Notes: generated by a model not told the origin, from the sequence alone. A stretch of DNA of 64,000 bases from Bacillota bacterium (GCA_023387655.1 JAEWHR010000152.1:1-64000), one strand, 5' to 3'. Shown: positions 54,063-63,161, numbered from the stretch's first letter. Made by a program: numbers and translations.

Positions 54063-54539
54063 CTATTCATTTTGATTTTTTGCATCATTCTCTGCGATAT
54101 TCTTGCATGTACTGCAAATACCAAATAATTTCACCTCATGATTTAATACTTGAAAATCCATGGTCGCTTCTATTTTTTGCTCTAAATTCTCTAATAAATC
54201 ATCTTGAAATGTAAATACTTGCCCACAATTCACACAAATCAAATGGTGATGATGGTGACAGTCTTCCTTACTGCCTTTGCCAATTTCATACCGAACAAAT
54301 CCATCATTCAAATTAAGTTTATCAATAAGTTTTAACTCTGATAATACCTGTATGGTACGATATACTGTGGCTAACCCAATATCAGGATACATGTTTTTTA
54401 CACAATCATAGATATCCTCAGCTGTCAGGTGCTCATCCGGCCGATTACTTAACACCTCTAGGATAGCGATACGTTGTGTCGTTACCTTTAACCCATTTTG
54501 TTTGAGTAAGGATTTAAAGTTTTCCTGCATATCTGACAT
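54063..54539 (-). CDS. Fur-family metalloregulator
   Basis: 158 residues. Winged helix (KVTTQRIAILEVLSNRP, GLATVYRTIQVLSEL) and a metal site with HHHHHLICVNCG and a second CxxC (GICSTCK), giving the structural zinc. The combination fits Fur, PerR or Zur; the metal sensed cannot be decided from the sequence. It may control the neighbouring genes or itself. ATG at 54539 has AGGTG 5-7 bases upstream. It sits between rnj and the 947-base AT-rich gap. Confidence 0.85.
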   Translation of the reverse strand: MSDMQENFKSLLKQNGLKVTTQRIAILEVLSNRPDEHLTAEDIYDCVKNMYPDIGLATVYRTIQVLSELKLIDKLNLNDGFVRYEIGKGSKEDCHHHHHLICVNCGQVFTFQDDLLENLEQKIEATMDFQVLNHEVKLFGICSTCKNIAENDAKNQNE

Positions 54540-55231
54540 TCCATCACCTACTTCTCTTGCTCATTCCAATGTTACGTTTGCTTACGTGAATTTCATTCTA
54601 TTTTGTTCATAAATAGATTATTTATTATTCAAATTACTTACTATAAATAAACTTTTTATTTTCTTAATCATATCATAACGTTTATTTTTATTCGTTATTC
54701 TCTTTTATAAATACTTTGTTTTTTATTTTATTTATCATAAAACTTTATTTTTCATTGGTTTTTCTTAATATTATATTTTATTTTCTTATCATAGAATTTT
54801 ATATTTTTATTTTTCTTATCATAAAATTTTACTTTTCATTATCTTTACTTATAAAAACTTTATTACATAAGCTTTTATCATAAATAATTTAGCTTTTATT
54901 ATTCCTATAAAAATCTTTGTTTACTTTTTTTATGATAAATACCTATTAAGTATTTTTGTAAAAGTTTTTATTTTTTCGTCATGAATATTTAAATTTTTAA
55001 TTATAAATATTATTAATTCAATCTATCAGTATTTAATGTTGGACATGGTTCTCAATGATTGTATTAATATGATTGTATATTATTAATTCTTTTAATCATC
55101 CAATATTGTCCAAACATCTGTATTCATATAAAACACGATTTCTATTATTTGTCAATCAAATCACATCGTGAAAAATTCCAATATAATGACAATATATCCC
55201 TAATTTTTTATAACATTTGCAGTTTAATAAA

Positions 55232-55310
55232 ATCTTGCACTTGATTTAATCTTGCACATTAATTTTATCGTGCTTTTTGATTTTTACTTGTACTTTAATT
55301 TTATCTTGCT
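55232..55310. repeat. Five degenerate 17-19-bp repeats
   Basis: ATCTTGCAC or close variants start at 55232, 55249, 55267, 55286 and 55303, spaced 17-19 bp, with TTTAATTTT-like spacers. Iteron-like spacing of about 1.7 helical turns. Confidence 0.55.
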
Positions 55311-55416
55311 TTATTATTAACTAAAATTATGGATGTACTAATCATTAAACTTGCCATTCGATAAATTCAAAATTCTATGCATATCACTGTCAATATAAAT
55401 TGTATTATTCTTTATC

Positions 55417-55465
55417 TTGTTGCACAACAATCAAAGGTAGCTACTACCTAGTTTCATAGCGAAAC
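55417..55465. other. Three consecutive small inverted repeats
   Basis: TTGTTG/CAACAA (55417-55430), AGGTAG/CTACCT (55435-55449) and GTTTC/GAAAC (55451-55465), immediately downstream of the DUF1292 gene on the minus strand. Weak terminator or RNA structure. Confidence 0.4.
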
Positions 55466-55486
55466 TTATATCGTTCTATATAAAAT

Positions 55487-55759
55487 TTATTCAGTTATAA
55501 TATCTGTATCCTCTAACAATTCTTCAAATAAAGCTGCAATAGCTTCTATCTCATTATCATCTTCTACCATGTCATAAACAGCATCCGAACTTTCATCTGT
55601 TGATACATCTTTTAAAATATATGCGTCGGCCTCTTCAGCATCGATATCTTCTGTTACTAATAAGTACTCTGTACCGTTTAGCTTCGTTTGTTCAAGCACA
55701 TAAAAAATTACTTCCTCGTTGTCCTCGGTAAAGAAGCTAACTTTTCTATTATCTTCCAT
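55487..55759 (-). CDS. DUF1292 (YrzB-like) protein
   Basis: 90 residues, strongly acidic, with the DUF1292 pattern (VSFFTEDNEEVIFYVLEQTKLNGTEYLLV, then YILKD). Found next to ruvX in many Firmicutes; function unknown, probably cytoplasmic. AGAGGA precedes the ATG by 11 bases, wider than usual. It ends the mtaB-ireB-ruvX-DUF1292 series. Confidence 0.85.
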   Translation of the reverse strand: MEDNRKVSFFTEDNEEVIFYVLEQTKLNGTEYLLVTEDIDAEEADAYILKDVSTDESSDAVYDMVEDDNEIEAIAALFEELLEDTDIITE

Positions 55760-55856
55760 CTACTATTAAATCCTCTCTTACAATATATTCACTAGAAATA
55801 ATTCCTTGCTACTTTAAAAGTATCTGTTGTAATACTTCAAAGGTAAAGAAAAATTA

Positions 55857-56309
55857 TTATAGTGAATCTAATTTATCTAATTCTTTTTTGTTCGATAAGT
55901 AGTCTAAATAGCCTTGCAAAATGAATACAGCAGCAAGTTTATCAACTACCTCCATCTTCTTCTTGAGACTAACTTCACCTGCATTTAAAACCTGATGTGC
56001 AGCAACGGTTGTTAACCGCTCGTCCCATAGTACTACAGGTAGTCCTGTTCTACGTCGAAGATGCTCCGCAAATTCTTCTGATTTCTCAGCACGTTCCCCT
56101 ATGGTATTGTTCATATTCTTCGGAAACCCAAGTACAATTTCTTCTACTTCATATTGTTTTATCAATTCTTCAATACGTGCTAGAGTCTGACGAAGTTTTG
56201 TCTCTGACTTTCTTCGTATAACTTCCACACCCTGTGCAGTAAGTTTTAAACTATCACTAATGGCTACACCTACTGTCACAGAGCCATAATCCAAACCCAT
56301 TATTCTCAT
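55857..56309 (-). CDS. ruvX: Putative pre-16S rRNA nuclease / Holliday junction resolvase (RuvX)
   Basis: 150 residues. RNase-H-like YqgF fold with MGLDYGSVTVGVAISD, VLGFPKNMNNTIG and DERLTT plus the C-terminal VDKLAAVFILQGYLD. Acts on 16S rRNA ends or DNA junctions. The longest frame extends 18 codons further, but the ATG at 56309 is where the family pattern begins; AGAGG is 12 bases away. A start at 56300 is also possible. Confidence 0.88.
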   Translation of the reverse strand: MRIMGLDYGSVTVGVAISDSLKLTAQGVEVIRRKSETKLRQTLARIEELIKQYEVEEIVLGFPKNMNNTIGERAEKSEEFAEHLRRRTGLPVVLWDERLTTVAAHQVLNAGEVSLKKKMEVVDKLAAVFILQGYLDYLSNKKELDKLDSL

Positions 56310-56426
56310 TCCGCTTATTAACCTCTGAAATTTATCATTAATAGAAAAGTAGCATAACACCACTTTTCTATTAAATCAAGACAAGAAAGTCAGTTAACTG
56401 GCTCTTCTTGTATTAATTCCATACCC

Positions 56427-56693
56427 TTATCTTCTTTTTAAATGATTATCGATATAATAATTCATTAATTCCTCTAAAATCTCATCACGTTCGACTTTCA
56501 TTATCAAACTTCTGGCATTTCTGTGGTTTGTGATATAGGTCGGATCTCCGGACATGATATATCCAACAATTTGATTCACTGGATTATATCCTTTCTCAGT
56601 TAAAGCGAGATAAACGATGTCAATAACATCCTTTACCACGATTTCCGGCTGTTTCTGAACTCTAAAATATTGTGTATTGTTTATCTCCTGCAT
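56427..56693 (-). CDS. ireB: IreB-family regulatory phosphoprotein
   Basis: 88 residues, DUF965 family (YrzL/IreB): QYFRVQKQPEIVVKDVIDIVYLAL-type N-terminus, GYNPVNQIVGYIMSGDPTYITNH and RNARSLIMKVERDEILEEL. IreB is a substrate of the Ser/Thr kinase IreK/PrkC in enterococci and affects cephalosporin resistance. ATG at 56693 lies 9 bases after AAGGG; an 11-codon upstream extension is unlikely. Located between mtaB and ruvX. Confidence 0.87.
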   Translation of the reverse strand: MQEINNTQYFRVQKQPEIVVKDVIDIVYLALTEKGYNPVNQIVGYIMSGDPTYITNHRNARSLIMKVERDEILEELMNYYIDNHLKRR

Positions 56694-56820
56694 CTCACCA
56701 CACCCTTCCCAGTCAACGGTAATCATTTAACAAACCGCAATATCCGAAAATTACAATTCCATTTTGGACCGTTCCTCTATTTGCAACTTAATAATATCAT
56801 AATACAAATGTTCGGAAATT

Positions 56821-58233
56821 TCAATCTATTATTTCGGAAAGCAAAACATCTTCATTCAAGTATCCTGTAATACGGACGTTTATTAACTCATTACTTTTCA
56901 AACCTGGTGCAGGTATAGCCACTTTAACATAACGAGTAGTATGACCAATCATATAAACCGTATTTTCTATTTTTGTCTCTTCTTCAGTCAAAACAATTTC
57001 CTCAGATCCGATAAAAGAATTCAAATATTTTGTTCTCATCTTTTTTTCTAACTCAAACAAAATATCACTACGTTTTGATTTTGTTTGTTCTGGTACTTGA
57101 TTTGGCATTGACTCTGCTTTGGTTCCTTTTCTCTTTGAATATTTAAATATATGCATCTGAGAAAATTGAACTTTTTCAAGGAAAGCCCTAGTTTCTTCAA
57201 ATTCTTCTTCTGTTTCCCCAGGGAATCCAACGATTACATCGGTAGTAATTGCGGGATTTTTATAATATTTCCGAATAATCTCACAACGATCATAATAATC
57301 GTTAGGAGTATATTTGCGATTCATTCTAGCTAATGTTTCTTTACTACCACTTTGTAGAGATAAATGAAAGTGAGGGCATAATTTTGATTTACTAGCAAGA
57401 GTCTTAACAAATTCTTCCGTGATTATTCTTGGTTCTAAAGAACTTAAACGTATTCTGTTAAGACCTTCAATCTCACTTAACCCTAGAATAAGTGTTACTA
57501 ATGGAGAAATTCCATTCTCAGGAAGTAAAGCTGCTTGTTCTTTAACAGAAAGCGTTTCAAGTCCATAAGAAGATAAATGAATACCAGTAAGTACAATTTC
57601 TTGATATCCATTTTCTACAAGACGAATTACTTCTTTTTTGATTTCTTCTTCGCTTCTACTTCTAATCCTTCCACGAGCGTAAGGAATAATGCAGTAACTA
57701 CAAAACTGATTGCAACCATCTTGAATTTTTATATAAGCTCGTGTTTTTTCTGTAACCGCGGCAATGGCCAATTCCTCATATTCATAATCCGTATCAATAT
57801 CAATAACAGCATAATTACTCTGATTTTCATAATATTCGTCCACCAAAGAAACTATTTCGTTCTTTTTATTATTTCCGATCACTAAATCAACCGTATCATC
57901 TTCAAGCAATGCTTCTTTTGCAGCCTGAACATAACACCCAACTGCAATCACTATGGAGTCTGGATTATGTTTTTTTGCTTTGTGAAGCATTTGGCGTGAT
58001 TTTCGATCTGCGATGTTGGTTACAGTACAGGTATTTACAACATAAATATCAGAAACTTCTTCAAAATCTACTATTGTTGCACCAGCATCTAAAAATAGTT
58101 GCTGCATGGCTTCAGTCTCATAGGAATTCACCTTACAACCAAGTGTCAAAAAAGCCACCTTTTTCCCCATTACATTTTTATTCTTATTAGTTTTGTAGGT
58201 ATTACTTGTATTCATTTTGTCAATTTCTTGCAT
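56821..58233 (-). CDS. mtaB: tRNA t6A37 methylthiotransferase
   Basis: 470 residues. MiaB/MtaB-type radical SAM enzyme: N-terminal UPF0004 domain with Cys (TLGCKVNSYE, NTCTVT, VGCYVQ), radical SAM CNQFCSYC motif, then the TRAM domain at the C-terminus. It converts t6A37 to ms2t6A37 in ANN-decoding tRNAs. Assignment to MtaB rather than MiaB rests on overall pattern. First gene of the series; ATG at 58233 has AAAGGA 12 bases upstream, wide spacing. An alternative start is the inner MGKKVAFLTLG. Confidence 0.88.
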   Translation of the reverse strand: MQEIDKMNTSNTYKTNKNKNVMGKKVAFLTLGCKVNSYETEAMQQLFLDAGATIVDFEEVSDIYVVNTCTVTNIADRKSRQMLHKAKKHNPDSIVIAVGCYVQAAKEALLEDDTVDLVIGNNKKNEIVSLVDEYYENQSNYAVIDIDTDYEYEELAIAAVTEKTRAYIKIQDGCNQFCSYCIIPYARGRIRSRSEEEIKKEVIRLVENGYQEIVLTGIHLSSYGLETLSVKEQAALLPENGISPLVTLILGLSEIEGLNRIRLSSLEPRIITEEFVKTLASKSKLCPHFHLSLQSGSKETLARMNRKYTPNDYYDRCEIIRKYYKNPAITTDVIVGFPGETEEEFEETRAFLEKVQFSQMHIFKYSKRKGTKAESMPNQVPEQTKSKRSDILFELEKKMRTKYLNSFIGSEEIVLTEEETKIENTVYMIGHTTRYVKVAIPAPGLKSNELINVRITGYLNEDVLLSEIID

Positions 58234-58324
58234 TTGTAACTACAATCCTTTCTATATTCAGGCTTACCCAAAAATAAACCAATAACTATTATAAAATTAT
58301 CATCTTTTTTTCTACACTTTGTAT

Positions 58325-58353
58325 ATTGACATTTATTTTGGTTAAATGTAGTA
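58325..58353 (+). promoter_or_regulatory. Promoter of the HPr-like gene
   Basis: TTGACA at 58325-58330, 17-base spacer, TAGTAT at 58348-58353. It gives a leader of about 130 bases before the ATG at 58492. Confidence 0.65.
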
Positions 58354-58359
58354 TAGTAG

Positions 58360-58491
58360 TGAGAAAGGTTTCCTTTGTATTCCAACTAAATTGGAATGTA
58401 AGGTACCATAAATTCATAGTATCCTGCGGGGTTTACACTTTTCCGCTATGGGCTTGAATAATACATCAACATCATTAAGGAGGAATATCTC
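58360..58491 (+). promoter_or_regulatory. Structured 5' leader of the HPr-like gene
   Basis: Stem-loops in order: ATTCCAA/TTGGAAT with a 5-base loop, a bulged GGTAC-type stem, and GCGG/CCGC with a 13-base loop, then AAGGAGG about 7 bases before the ATG. I recognise no known riboswitch. No U-run follows any stem, so attenuation by termination is unlikely. Confidence 0.4.
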
Positions 58492-58725
58492 ATGAAAACA
58501 GTAAAGATTTCATTAAATTCAATTGATAAGGTTAAGTCCTTTGTAAACGATGTTACTAAATTCGATTCAGATTTTGATTTAGTATCCGGAAGATATGTTA
58601 TCGATGCAAAGTCTATTATGGGTATCTTTAGCTTAGATTTATCTAAGCCTATCGAACTTAATATTCATGGCGATGATAGCATGGATGAAATTTTAGCTAT
58701 CTTAAAACCTTACATCGTTGAGTAA
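58492..58725 (+). CDS. HPr-like protein without the active-site histidine
   Basis: 77 residues. Aligns with HPr along its length: the KSIMGIFSL block holds the regulatory serine (S41, equivalent to Ser46), but the segment equivalent to GIHARPA reads NSIDKVKSF, so the phosphoryl-accepting His15 is missing. This is like Crh of Bacillus, which cannot pass phosphate to sugars but can act in catabolite control after Ser phosphorylation. AAGGAGG is 7-8 bases upstream. Single-gene unit with promoter, structured leader and terminator. Confidence 0.78.
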   Translation: MKTVKISLNSIDKVKSFVNDVTKFDSDFDLVSGRYVIDAKSIMGIFSLDLSKPIELNIHGDDSMDEILAILKPYIVE

Positions 58726-58737
58726 TAAAACATAATC

Positions 58738-58774
58738 AAACAGTTGTTATCTTCTGATAACAACTGTTTTTTTA
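58738..58774 (+). terminator. Terminator of the HPr-like gene
   Basis: Perfect 14-bp stem (58738-58751 with 58756-58769), loop TTCT, then T-run. 13 bases past the stop. Confidence 0.95.
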
Positions 58775-58775
58775 A

Positions 58776-58812
58776 TTAATAGGAAATTACTCTGGGAGTA
58801 ATCACCTATTAA
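58776..58812. other. Two-tier inverted repeat next to thiI stop
   Basis: Outer 8-bp stem (58776-58783 with 58805-58812) and inner 6-bp stem (58787-58792 with 58796-58801). No T-run on the minus strand, so it is not a convincing terminator for thiI. Confidence 0.5.
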
Positions 58813-58820
58813 TCAAAGAA

Positions 58821-59996
58821 TTACTTTACAGTAATGACCTCTCTCGTATTAATCGCTGTCTTTACCATATCCTCAATTTTTTCTGCTAGATTAAGTTCAT
58901 TCTTTTCAATCACTGAAAGTACTGGTCTTGTTACAGGATGTTTCGCAACAAAAATTGTACAGCAATCTTCAAATGGTAGTACTGATGTTTCATATGTCCC
59001 AATTCGTTCAGAGATATCAATAATCTCTTGCTTATCCATACCGATTAATGGACGATAGACAGGCATTGTACACACAGCGTTCGTTGCTGCTAAGGAATGC
59101 ATGGTCTGGCTTGCTACCTGACCTATACTCTCACCAGTGATTAAACCAAGACATTTACTGCGATTCGCAATTTCTTCTGCAATTTTCATCATATAACGAC
59201 GCATAATTATTGTTAATTCTTCATGAGGACATTTCTCATAAATATATAACTGTATATCTGTAAAATTAACGATATGAAGCTTAATTGGACCAGTGTATGC
59301 AGATATAATCTTAGCTAAGTCAACAACTTTTTGTTTCGCACGCTCACTAGTGTAAGGAGGCGCATGAAAATAAGTTGCCTCTATTGATACACCACGCTTT
59401 GATATCATATAACCAGCAACTGGGCTATCAATACCACCGGATAACAATAACATTGCTTTTCCGCCTGTCCCTACTGGCATACCACCTGGTCCTTTTAAAG
59501 TGTTCGAATATACATAGGCTTTATTGCGAATTTCAACTGTAATGTATTCCTGTGGTTTGTGAACATCTACAGACAATTCTGGAAAACGATCTAACAAATA
59601 AGCTCCCATCTTAGAACAGATTTCTGGAGATGTGATTGGATACTGTTTGTTGCCACGTTTCGCCTCAACTTTAAACGTAAATGGCTTGCGTCCATAAAAT
59701 TTTTCTACATAATCACCAACTTCTTGCTTTACAACTTCCCACTCCGTTGATTCAATAACAACGACTGGGCTAATTCCGGTAATACCGAAAACTCTTTGTA
59801 AAGCCGCAACGGTTTCATCATAATCGAAATCACCTGGGCACTCTACAAAAACACGGCCCTGTTCTCTAGATACTTCAAAATTCCCTAATTTATTTAAATT
59901 ATAACGAATTTGGTCTTTTAGTGCGTTTTCAAATATATGACGATTTTTTCCTTTAAGACCAATCTCTGCGTATTTTATTAAAAATGCTTTATACAT
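58821..59996 (-). CDS. thiI: tRNA 4-thiouridine synthetase
   Basis: 391 residues. THUMP domain (about 60-165) and PP-loop ATPase with SGGIDSPVAGYM; ThiI thiolates U8 of tRNA and is sometimes needed for thiazole synthesis. No rhodanese domain is present, as in Bacillus, so sulfur should come from a dedicated cysteine desulfurase, encoded directly upstream. ATG at 59996 follows AAGGAGG by 5 bases. Confidence 0.94.
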   Translation of the reverse strand: MYKAFLIKYAEIGLKGKNRHIFENALKDQIRYNLNKLGNFEVSREQGRVFVECPGDFDYDETVAALQRVFGITGISPVVVIESTEWEVVKQEVGDYVEKFYGRKPFTFKVEAKRGNKQYPITSPEICSKMGAYLLDRFPELSVDVHKPQEYITVEIRNKAYVYSNTLKGPGGMPVGTGGKAMLLLSGGIDSPVAGYMISKRGVSIEATYFHAPPYTSERAKQKVVDLAKIISAYTGPIKLHIVNFTDIQLYIYEKCPHEELTIIMRRYMMKIAEEIANRSKCLGLITGESIGQVASQTMHSLAATNAVCTMPVYRPLIGMDKQEIIDISERIGTYETSVLPFEDCCTIFVAKHPVTRPVLSVIEKNELNLAEKIEDMVKTAINTREVITVK

Positions 59997-60030
59997 GAAA
60001 CCTCCTTGAAATAGTAATCTACCATTCTAT

Positions 60031-61218
60031 TTATTTTCTGGTGTAACGTCGTAACATAGGTACTAATTCATTCAATACCTGCAGTGCATAATCGATTTCT
60101 TCCATCTTAGTATTGACAGAAAAGCTAAATCTGAGTGTAGAGTCTAACAAGCTTTTTTCTACTCCAATAGCAATCAAAGAACCTGATAAGCTTGGATGAT
60201 TCGAAGCACATGCAGAACCTGATGAAACATAAACCTCTCTATCTTCAAGTGCATGTAATAATACTTCACTACGAATGCCTTGAAAACTTGCACTTACCAC
60301 ATGCGGAGCGGTTAACCTCACTCGTTCTGATAGTGATAAGTCCTCACGTTCTTCATAGACTGCGTTTATTGTCACCTCTGGTATCTGTTGCAATCCCTCA
60401 ATCAGATGAGTTTTTAAGTCATAAAGATGATTGATCTTCTCCTCATGGTTCTCATAGATTTCATTTATTGCTTGATAAAGTCCAGCAATTGCAGGAACAT
60501 TCTCAGTGCCAGAACGGTAACCCTTTTGTTGTCCACCACCATGAATGATTGGTTTTATCTTAACTTTATCTCTGATATATAAAAATCCAGCACCTTTGGG
60601 TCCGTGGAACTTATGGCCGCTAACCGACATTAAATCAATTCCTTCTTTCTTTGGGAAAATCTTAAATTTTCCAAAGCATTGGATTGCATCAGTATGAAAT
60701 AAAATGTCCGATTTTTTCTCTTTTACTAGTTTTGATAATCTAGCAATATCTTGTATGGCTCCAACCTCGTTATTGACATACATAATGGATACTAATATAG
60801 TATCATCACAAATCTCTTTTAATAGTGCTTCCTCAATTACTTTACCATTTTGATCCACTGGTACAAAGCTGATACGAAATCCATAATCCTCAAGTGCGAT
60901 TAAAGGATTGTGCACTGACGAATGTTCAAATTGTGTTGTTATAATATGTTTCCCTGCTCTTTTGTACGCAAGTGCTGTACCAATTAAGGCCATATTATTT
61001 GATTCTGTGCCTCCTGAGGTAAATATTATCTCCTTCGGCTCTACCTTAAGAAGCTTTGCTATTGACTCTTTCGCATCTTTAATGTATCGTTCCGCTTCCA
61101 TTCCTTTTCGATGCATAGAGGAAGGGTTTCCAAAGTTATCGCAAAGTGCATCCACCATAATATCACGCACTGAATCCGATGCTTTTGTTGTAGCGGCATT
61201 ATCTAAATAAGCTATCAT
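60031..61218 (-). CDS. Cysteine desulfurase (NifS/IscS family)
   Basis: 395 residues, PLP-dependent class V aminotransferase fold. PLP Lys in SVSGHKFHGPKGAG, catalytic Cys in SSGSACASNHPSLSG, and YLDNAATTKAS at the N-terminus. It abstracts sulfur from cysteine. It ends 34 bases before thiI, so its main role is likely to supply sulfur for 4-thiouridine rather than Fe-S clusters (as NifZ does in Bacillus). ATG at 61218 follows GGAGG by 5 bases. Confidence 0.92.
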   Translation of the reverse strand: MIAYLDNAATTKASDSVRDIMVDALCDNFGNPSSMHRKGMEAERYIKDAKESIAKLLKVEPKEIIFTSGGTESNNMALIGTALAYKRAGKHIITTQFEHSSVHNPLIALEDYGFRISFVPVDQNGKVIEEALLKEICDDTILVSIMYVNNEVGAIQDIARLSKLVKEKKSDILFHTDAIQCFGKFKIFPKKEGIDLMSVSGHKFHGPKGAGFLYIRDKVKIKPIIHGGGQQKGYRSGTENVPAIAGLYQAINEIYENHEEKINHLYDLKTHLIEGLQQIPEVTINAVYEEREDLSLSERVRLTAPHVVSASFQGIRSEVLLHALEDREVYVSSGSACASNHPSLSGSLIAIGVEKSLLDSTLRFSFSVNTKMEEIDYALQVLNELVPMLRRYTRK

Positions 61219-61231
61219 ACTACCTCCAAGT

Positions 61232-61246
61232 TGGCATTTTTCGCCA
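61232..61246 (-). other. Stem-loop directly upstream of a Shine-Dalgarno
   Basis: 4-bp stem TGGC/GCCA with a 7-base loop (minus strand reads TGGCGAAAAATGCCA), 4 bases before GGAGG of the cysteine desulfurase gene; very like the element before queA. Confidence 0.45.
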
Positions 61247-61252
61247 TTACTC

Positions 61253-61993
61253 TTACTCCTCTAAAGTTAACATTAAGTAAGAAAGAATTGCAAGGCCTGC
61301 TGTTTCAGTTCGTAGAATACGTTTCCCAAGAGTGATTGGTGTGATCCCATGGTCCTTTGCTAATGTTACTTCTTCATCCTCGAAACCACCTTCTGGTCCA
61401 ATCATAATACCTATAGAGCTTTTCTCTTTCGACTGATTAATTAATGCTCTCGTTTCTTTCATTCCGCTGGCACATTCGTAAGGTAATAATGCCATATTAC
61501 ATTCCGATGCCATTGTTACCGCCTCTTTATAAGAAACCACTTCATGAACCTTTGGTATGAATCCTCTACCAGATTGCTTTGCAGCCCCTTCAGCAATTGC
61601 CTGCCAACGTTCTAGTTTTTTTTGTTCCTTTTTTTTATCCTCTAACTTAACAATCGTTCGTTTCATCATGACTGGAACAATTTCATAAGCACCAAGTTCT
61701 ACTGCCTTTTGGATAATCATTTCCATCTTATCCTTCTTAGGTAAACCTTGAAACAAAATTAATTTCGCAGGTAACTCAGTATCGGTTTTTCTCCGCTCCG
61801 TTATAGACAATATAATATTATCTTTTGCAAACTCTGCTATTATACAACAATAATCGTTACCTTGTCCATCACAAGCGATTAATTTTTCTCCTATTTTCAT
61901 ACGAAGAACATTTTTTATATGATTAACATCTGCACCATCGATGCAAATTGTTGTATCCGAAATCTTGGTTGATTCAATATAAAATCGATACAT
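61253..61993 (-). CDS. rsmE: 16S rRNA (uracil1498-N3)-methyltransferase
   Basis: 246 residues. SPOUT methyltransferase with N-terminal PUA-like part and C-terminal knot motifs IGPEGGFEDEEV and LGKRILRTETAGLAIL. It methylates U1498 of 16S rRNA. GGGAG lies 5-6 bases before the ATG. Follows prmA after the terminator 62096-62141; order dnaJ-prmA-rsmE is conserved in Firmicutes. Confidence 0.93.
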   Translation of the reverse strand: MYRFYIESTKISDTTICIDGADVNHIKNVLRMKIGEKLIACDGQGNDYCCIIAEFAKDNIILSITERRKTDTELPAKLILFQGLPKKDKMEMIIQKAVELGAYEIVPVMMKRTIVKLEDKKKEQKKLERWQAIAEGAAKQSGRGFIPKVHEVVSYKEAVTMASECNMALLPYECASGMKETRALINQSKEKSSIGIMIGPEGGFEDEEVTLAKDHGITPITLGKRILRTETAGLAILSYLMLTLEE

Positions 61994-62095
61994 TTACTCT
62001 CCCATCTGCAAAATCACATGCAAAAATCAATTTTTCTATTAGAATAGTTTTTTCATACGACATTATAACATGTAACAAAAAAGATTGCTACACAT

Positions 62096-62141
62096 AAAAA
62101 AAGTGGGGTTTTGAAAACGATACCGCTTCAACCCACTTTTT
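62096..62141 (-). terminator. Terminator between prmA and rsmE
   Basis: 10-bp stem (62098-62107 with 62132-62141), 24-base interior, then TTTTTTTATGTG on the minus strand. It lies 4 bases past the prmA stop; rsmE needs read-through or its own promoter. Confidence 0.8.
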
Positions 62142-62144
62142 ATT

Positions 62145-63143
62145 TTACTCTGGTTTTTTCGCTACAATAGAAGTCCAGTCTCCCATTGTTGTGATTTCTT
62201 CTATGATAAATCCATTCTTTACAATGGCTTCTTTCACTTCCTCTGCTTTCATATCTATGATTCCAGAACTAACAAAATAAGCACCTGGCTTCATAAACTC
62301 ACCTACAACTTTAGACAATGGTATAATAATATCTGCTAAAATATTTGCTACTACAAAATCATAGCTATTAAGACCGATGCGTGCTCTTAAGTCTCTATCC
62401 TCTATAACATTACCATCAAAGAGTTCAATTCTACCTTCCGTTCTCGTCGCAGTTTCAAAGGATTGACATAACACAGCATCTAATTGATTCACATCACAAT
62501 TTTCCTTCGAGGCACTTACTGCATTTTCATCGATATCAATTGCAACTGCTGTTTTTGCACCCAGTTTTCTACCTATAATAGTAAGTATGCCACTACCACA
62601 TCCAACATCTAATAGAGTTGCTCCTGGATTCATGTATTTCTTCATATTAAGAATACATAACTTTGTTGTCTCATGAGAACCCGTTCCAAAAGCAGTTCCA
62701 GGATCAATCTCGATAACTAGGTCTGTTTCTTTCTTTTCTTCTAGTTTCTCCCAAGTTGGTTTGATTACAATAGTATCATCCACACGAAATGGTTTAAAAA
62801 ATTCTTTCCAATTGTTTATCCAATCCTTATCTTCTGTTTCAGATAACGTGAGTTTCCCACTACCAACTTCCACAAAGTCACGTAGTTCTTCTAACCCCTC
62901 ATTTATTGAAACTTTCAGCGAAGGCAAATCTTCTTCATTTTCTAGGTAAAAATTTATTATTGCTATACCGTCATCCTCACCTAACTCAGGAAGAATATCG
63001 ATAAACATCTTTTTCTTCTCTTCTTCGGTAATCGGTACCTTATCTACTACTTCAATTCCTTCAATTCCAAGGGAAAGAAGCATATCACAAACAAGGTCAA
63101 CAGCTACCGTCGTTGTTTCCAACGATAATTTTTTCCACTTCAT
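62145..63143 (-). CDS. prmA: Ribosomal protein L11 methyltransferase
   Basis: 332 residues. N-terminal substrate-binding part and class I SAM domain: EIDPGTAFGTGSHETT, LLDVGCGSGILTI, AIDIDENAVSASKENC and NILADIIIPL (N[IL]LA motif for amino-group methylation). ATG at 63143 lies 6 bases after GGAGG; nearer ATGs or the longer frame overlap or lack the site. A 6-bp stem-loop (63162-63177) precedes the site. Confidence 0.94.
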   Translation of the reverse strand: MKWKKLSLETTTVAVDLVCDMLLSLGIEGIEVVDKVPITEEEKKKMFIDILPELGEDDGIAIINFYLENEEDLPSLKVSINEGLEELRDFVEVGSGKLTLSETEDKDWINNWKEFFKPFRVDDTIVIKPTWEKLEEKKETDLVIEIDPGTAFGTGSHETTKLCILNMKKYMNPGATLLDVGCGSGILTIIGRKLGAKTAVAIDIDENAVSASKENCDVNQLDAVLCQSFETATRTEGRIELFDGNVIEDRDLRARIGLNSYDFVVANILADIIIPLSKVVGEFMKPGAYFVSSGIIDMKAEEVKEAIVKNGFIIEEITTMGDWTSIVAKKPE

Positions 63144-63161
63144 GTACATCCTCCTGGTTGC

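Larger units (their letters stand above)
54540..55486. other. Long AT-rich non-coding region
   Basis: 947 bases without a credible gene. The left part (54640-54960) holds degenerate copies of TTATCATAAAAyTTTAyTTTTC, the right part the repeats at 55232-55310 and three small inverted repeats. Composition is much more AT-rich than the neighbours. No promoter can be trusted in such sequence. Confidence 0.6.

Noticed and set aside
54960..55030. PerR/Fur-box-like sequences near the Fur-family gene
   Set aside because: Sequence is so AT-rich that such matches are expected by chance.
58360..58491. Known riboswitch or T-box in the HPr-like leader
   Set aside because: No T-box core (AGGGTGGnACCGCG-type) and no other class I could match; left as unknown structure.
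58776..58812. Inverted repeat as thiI terminator
   Set aside because: No T-run on the minus strand after the stem.
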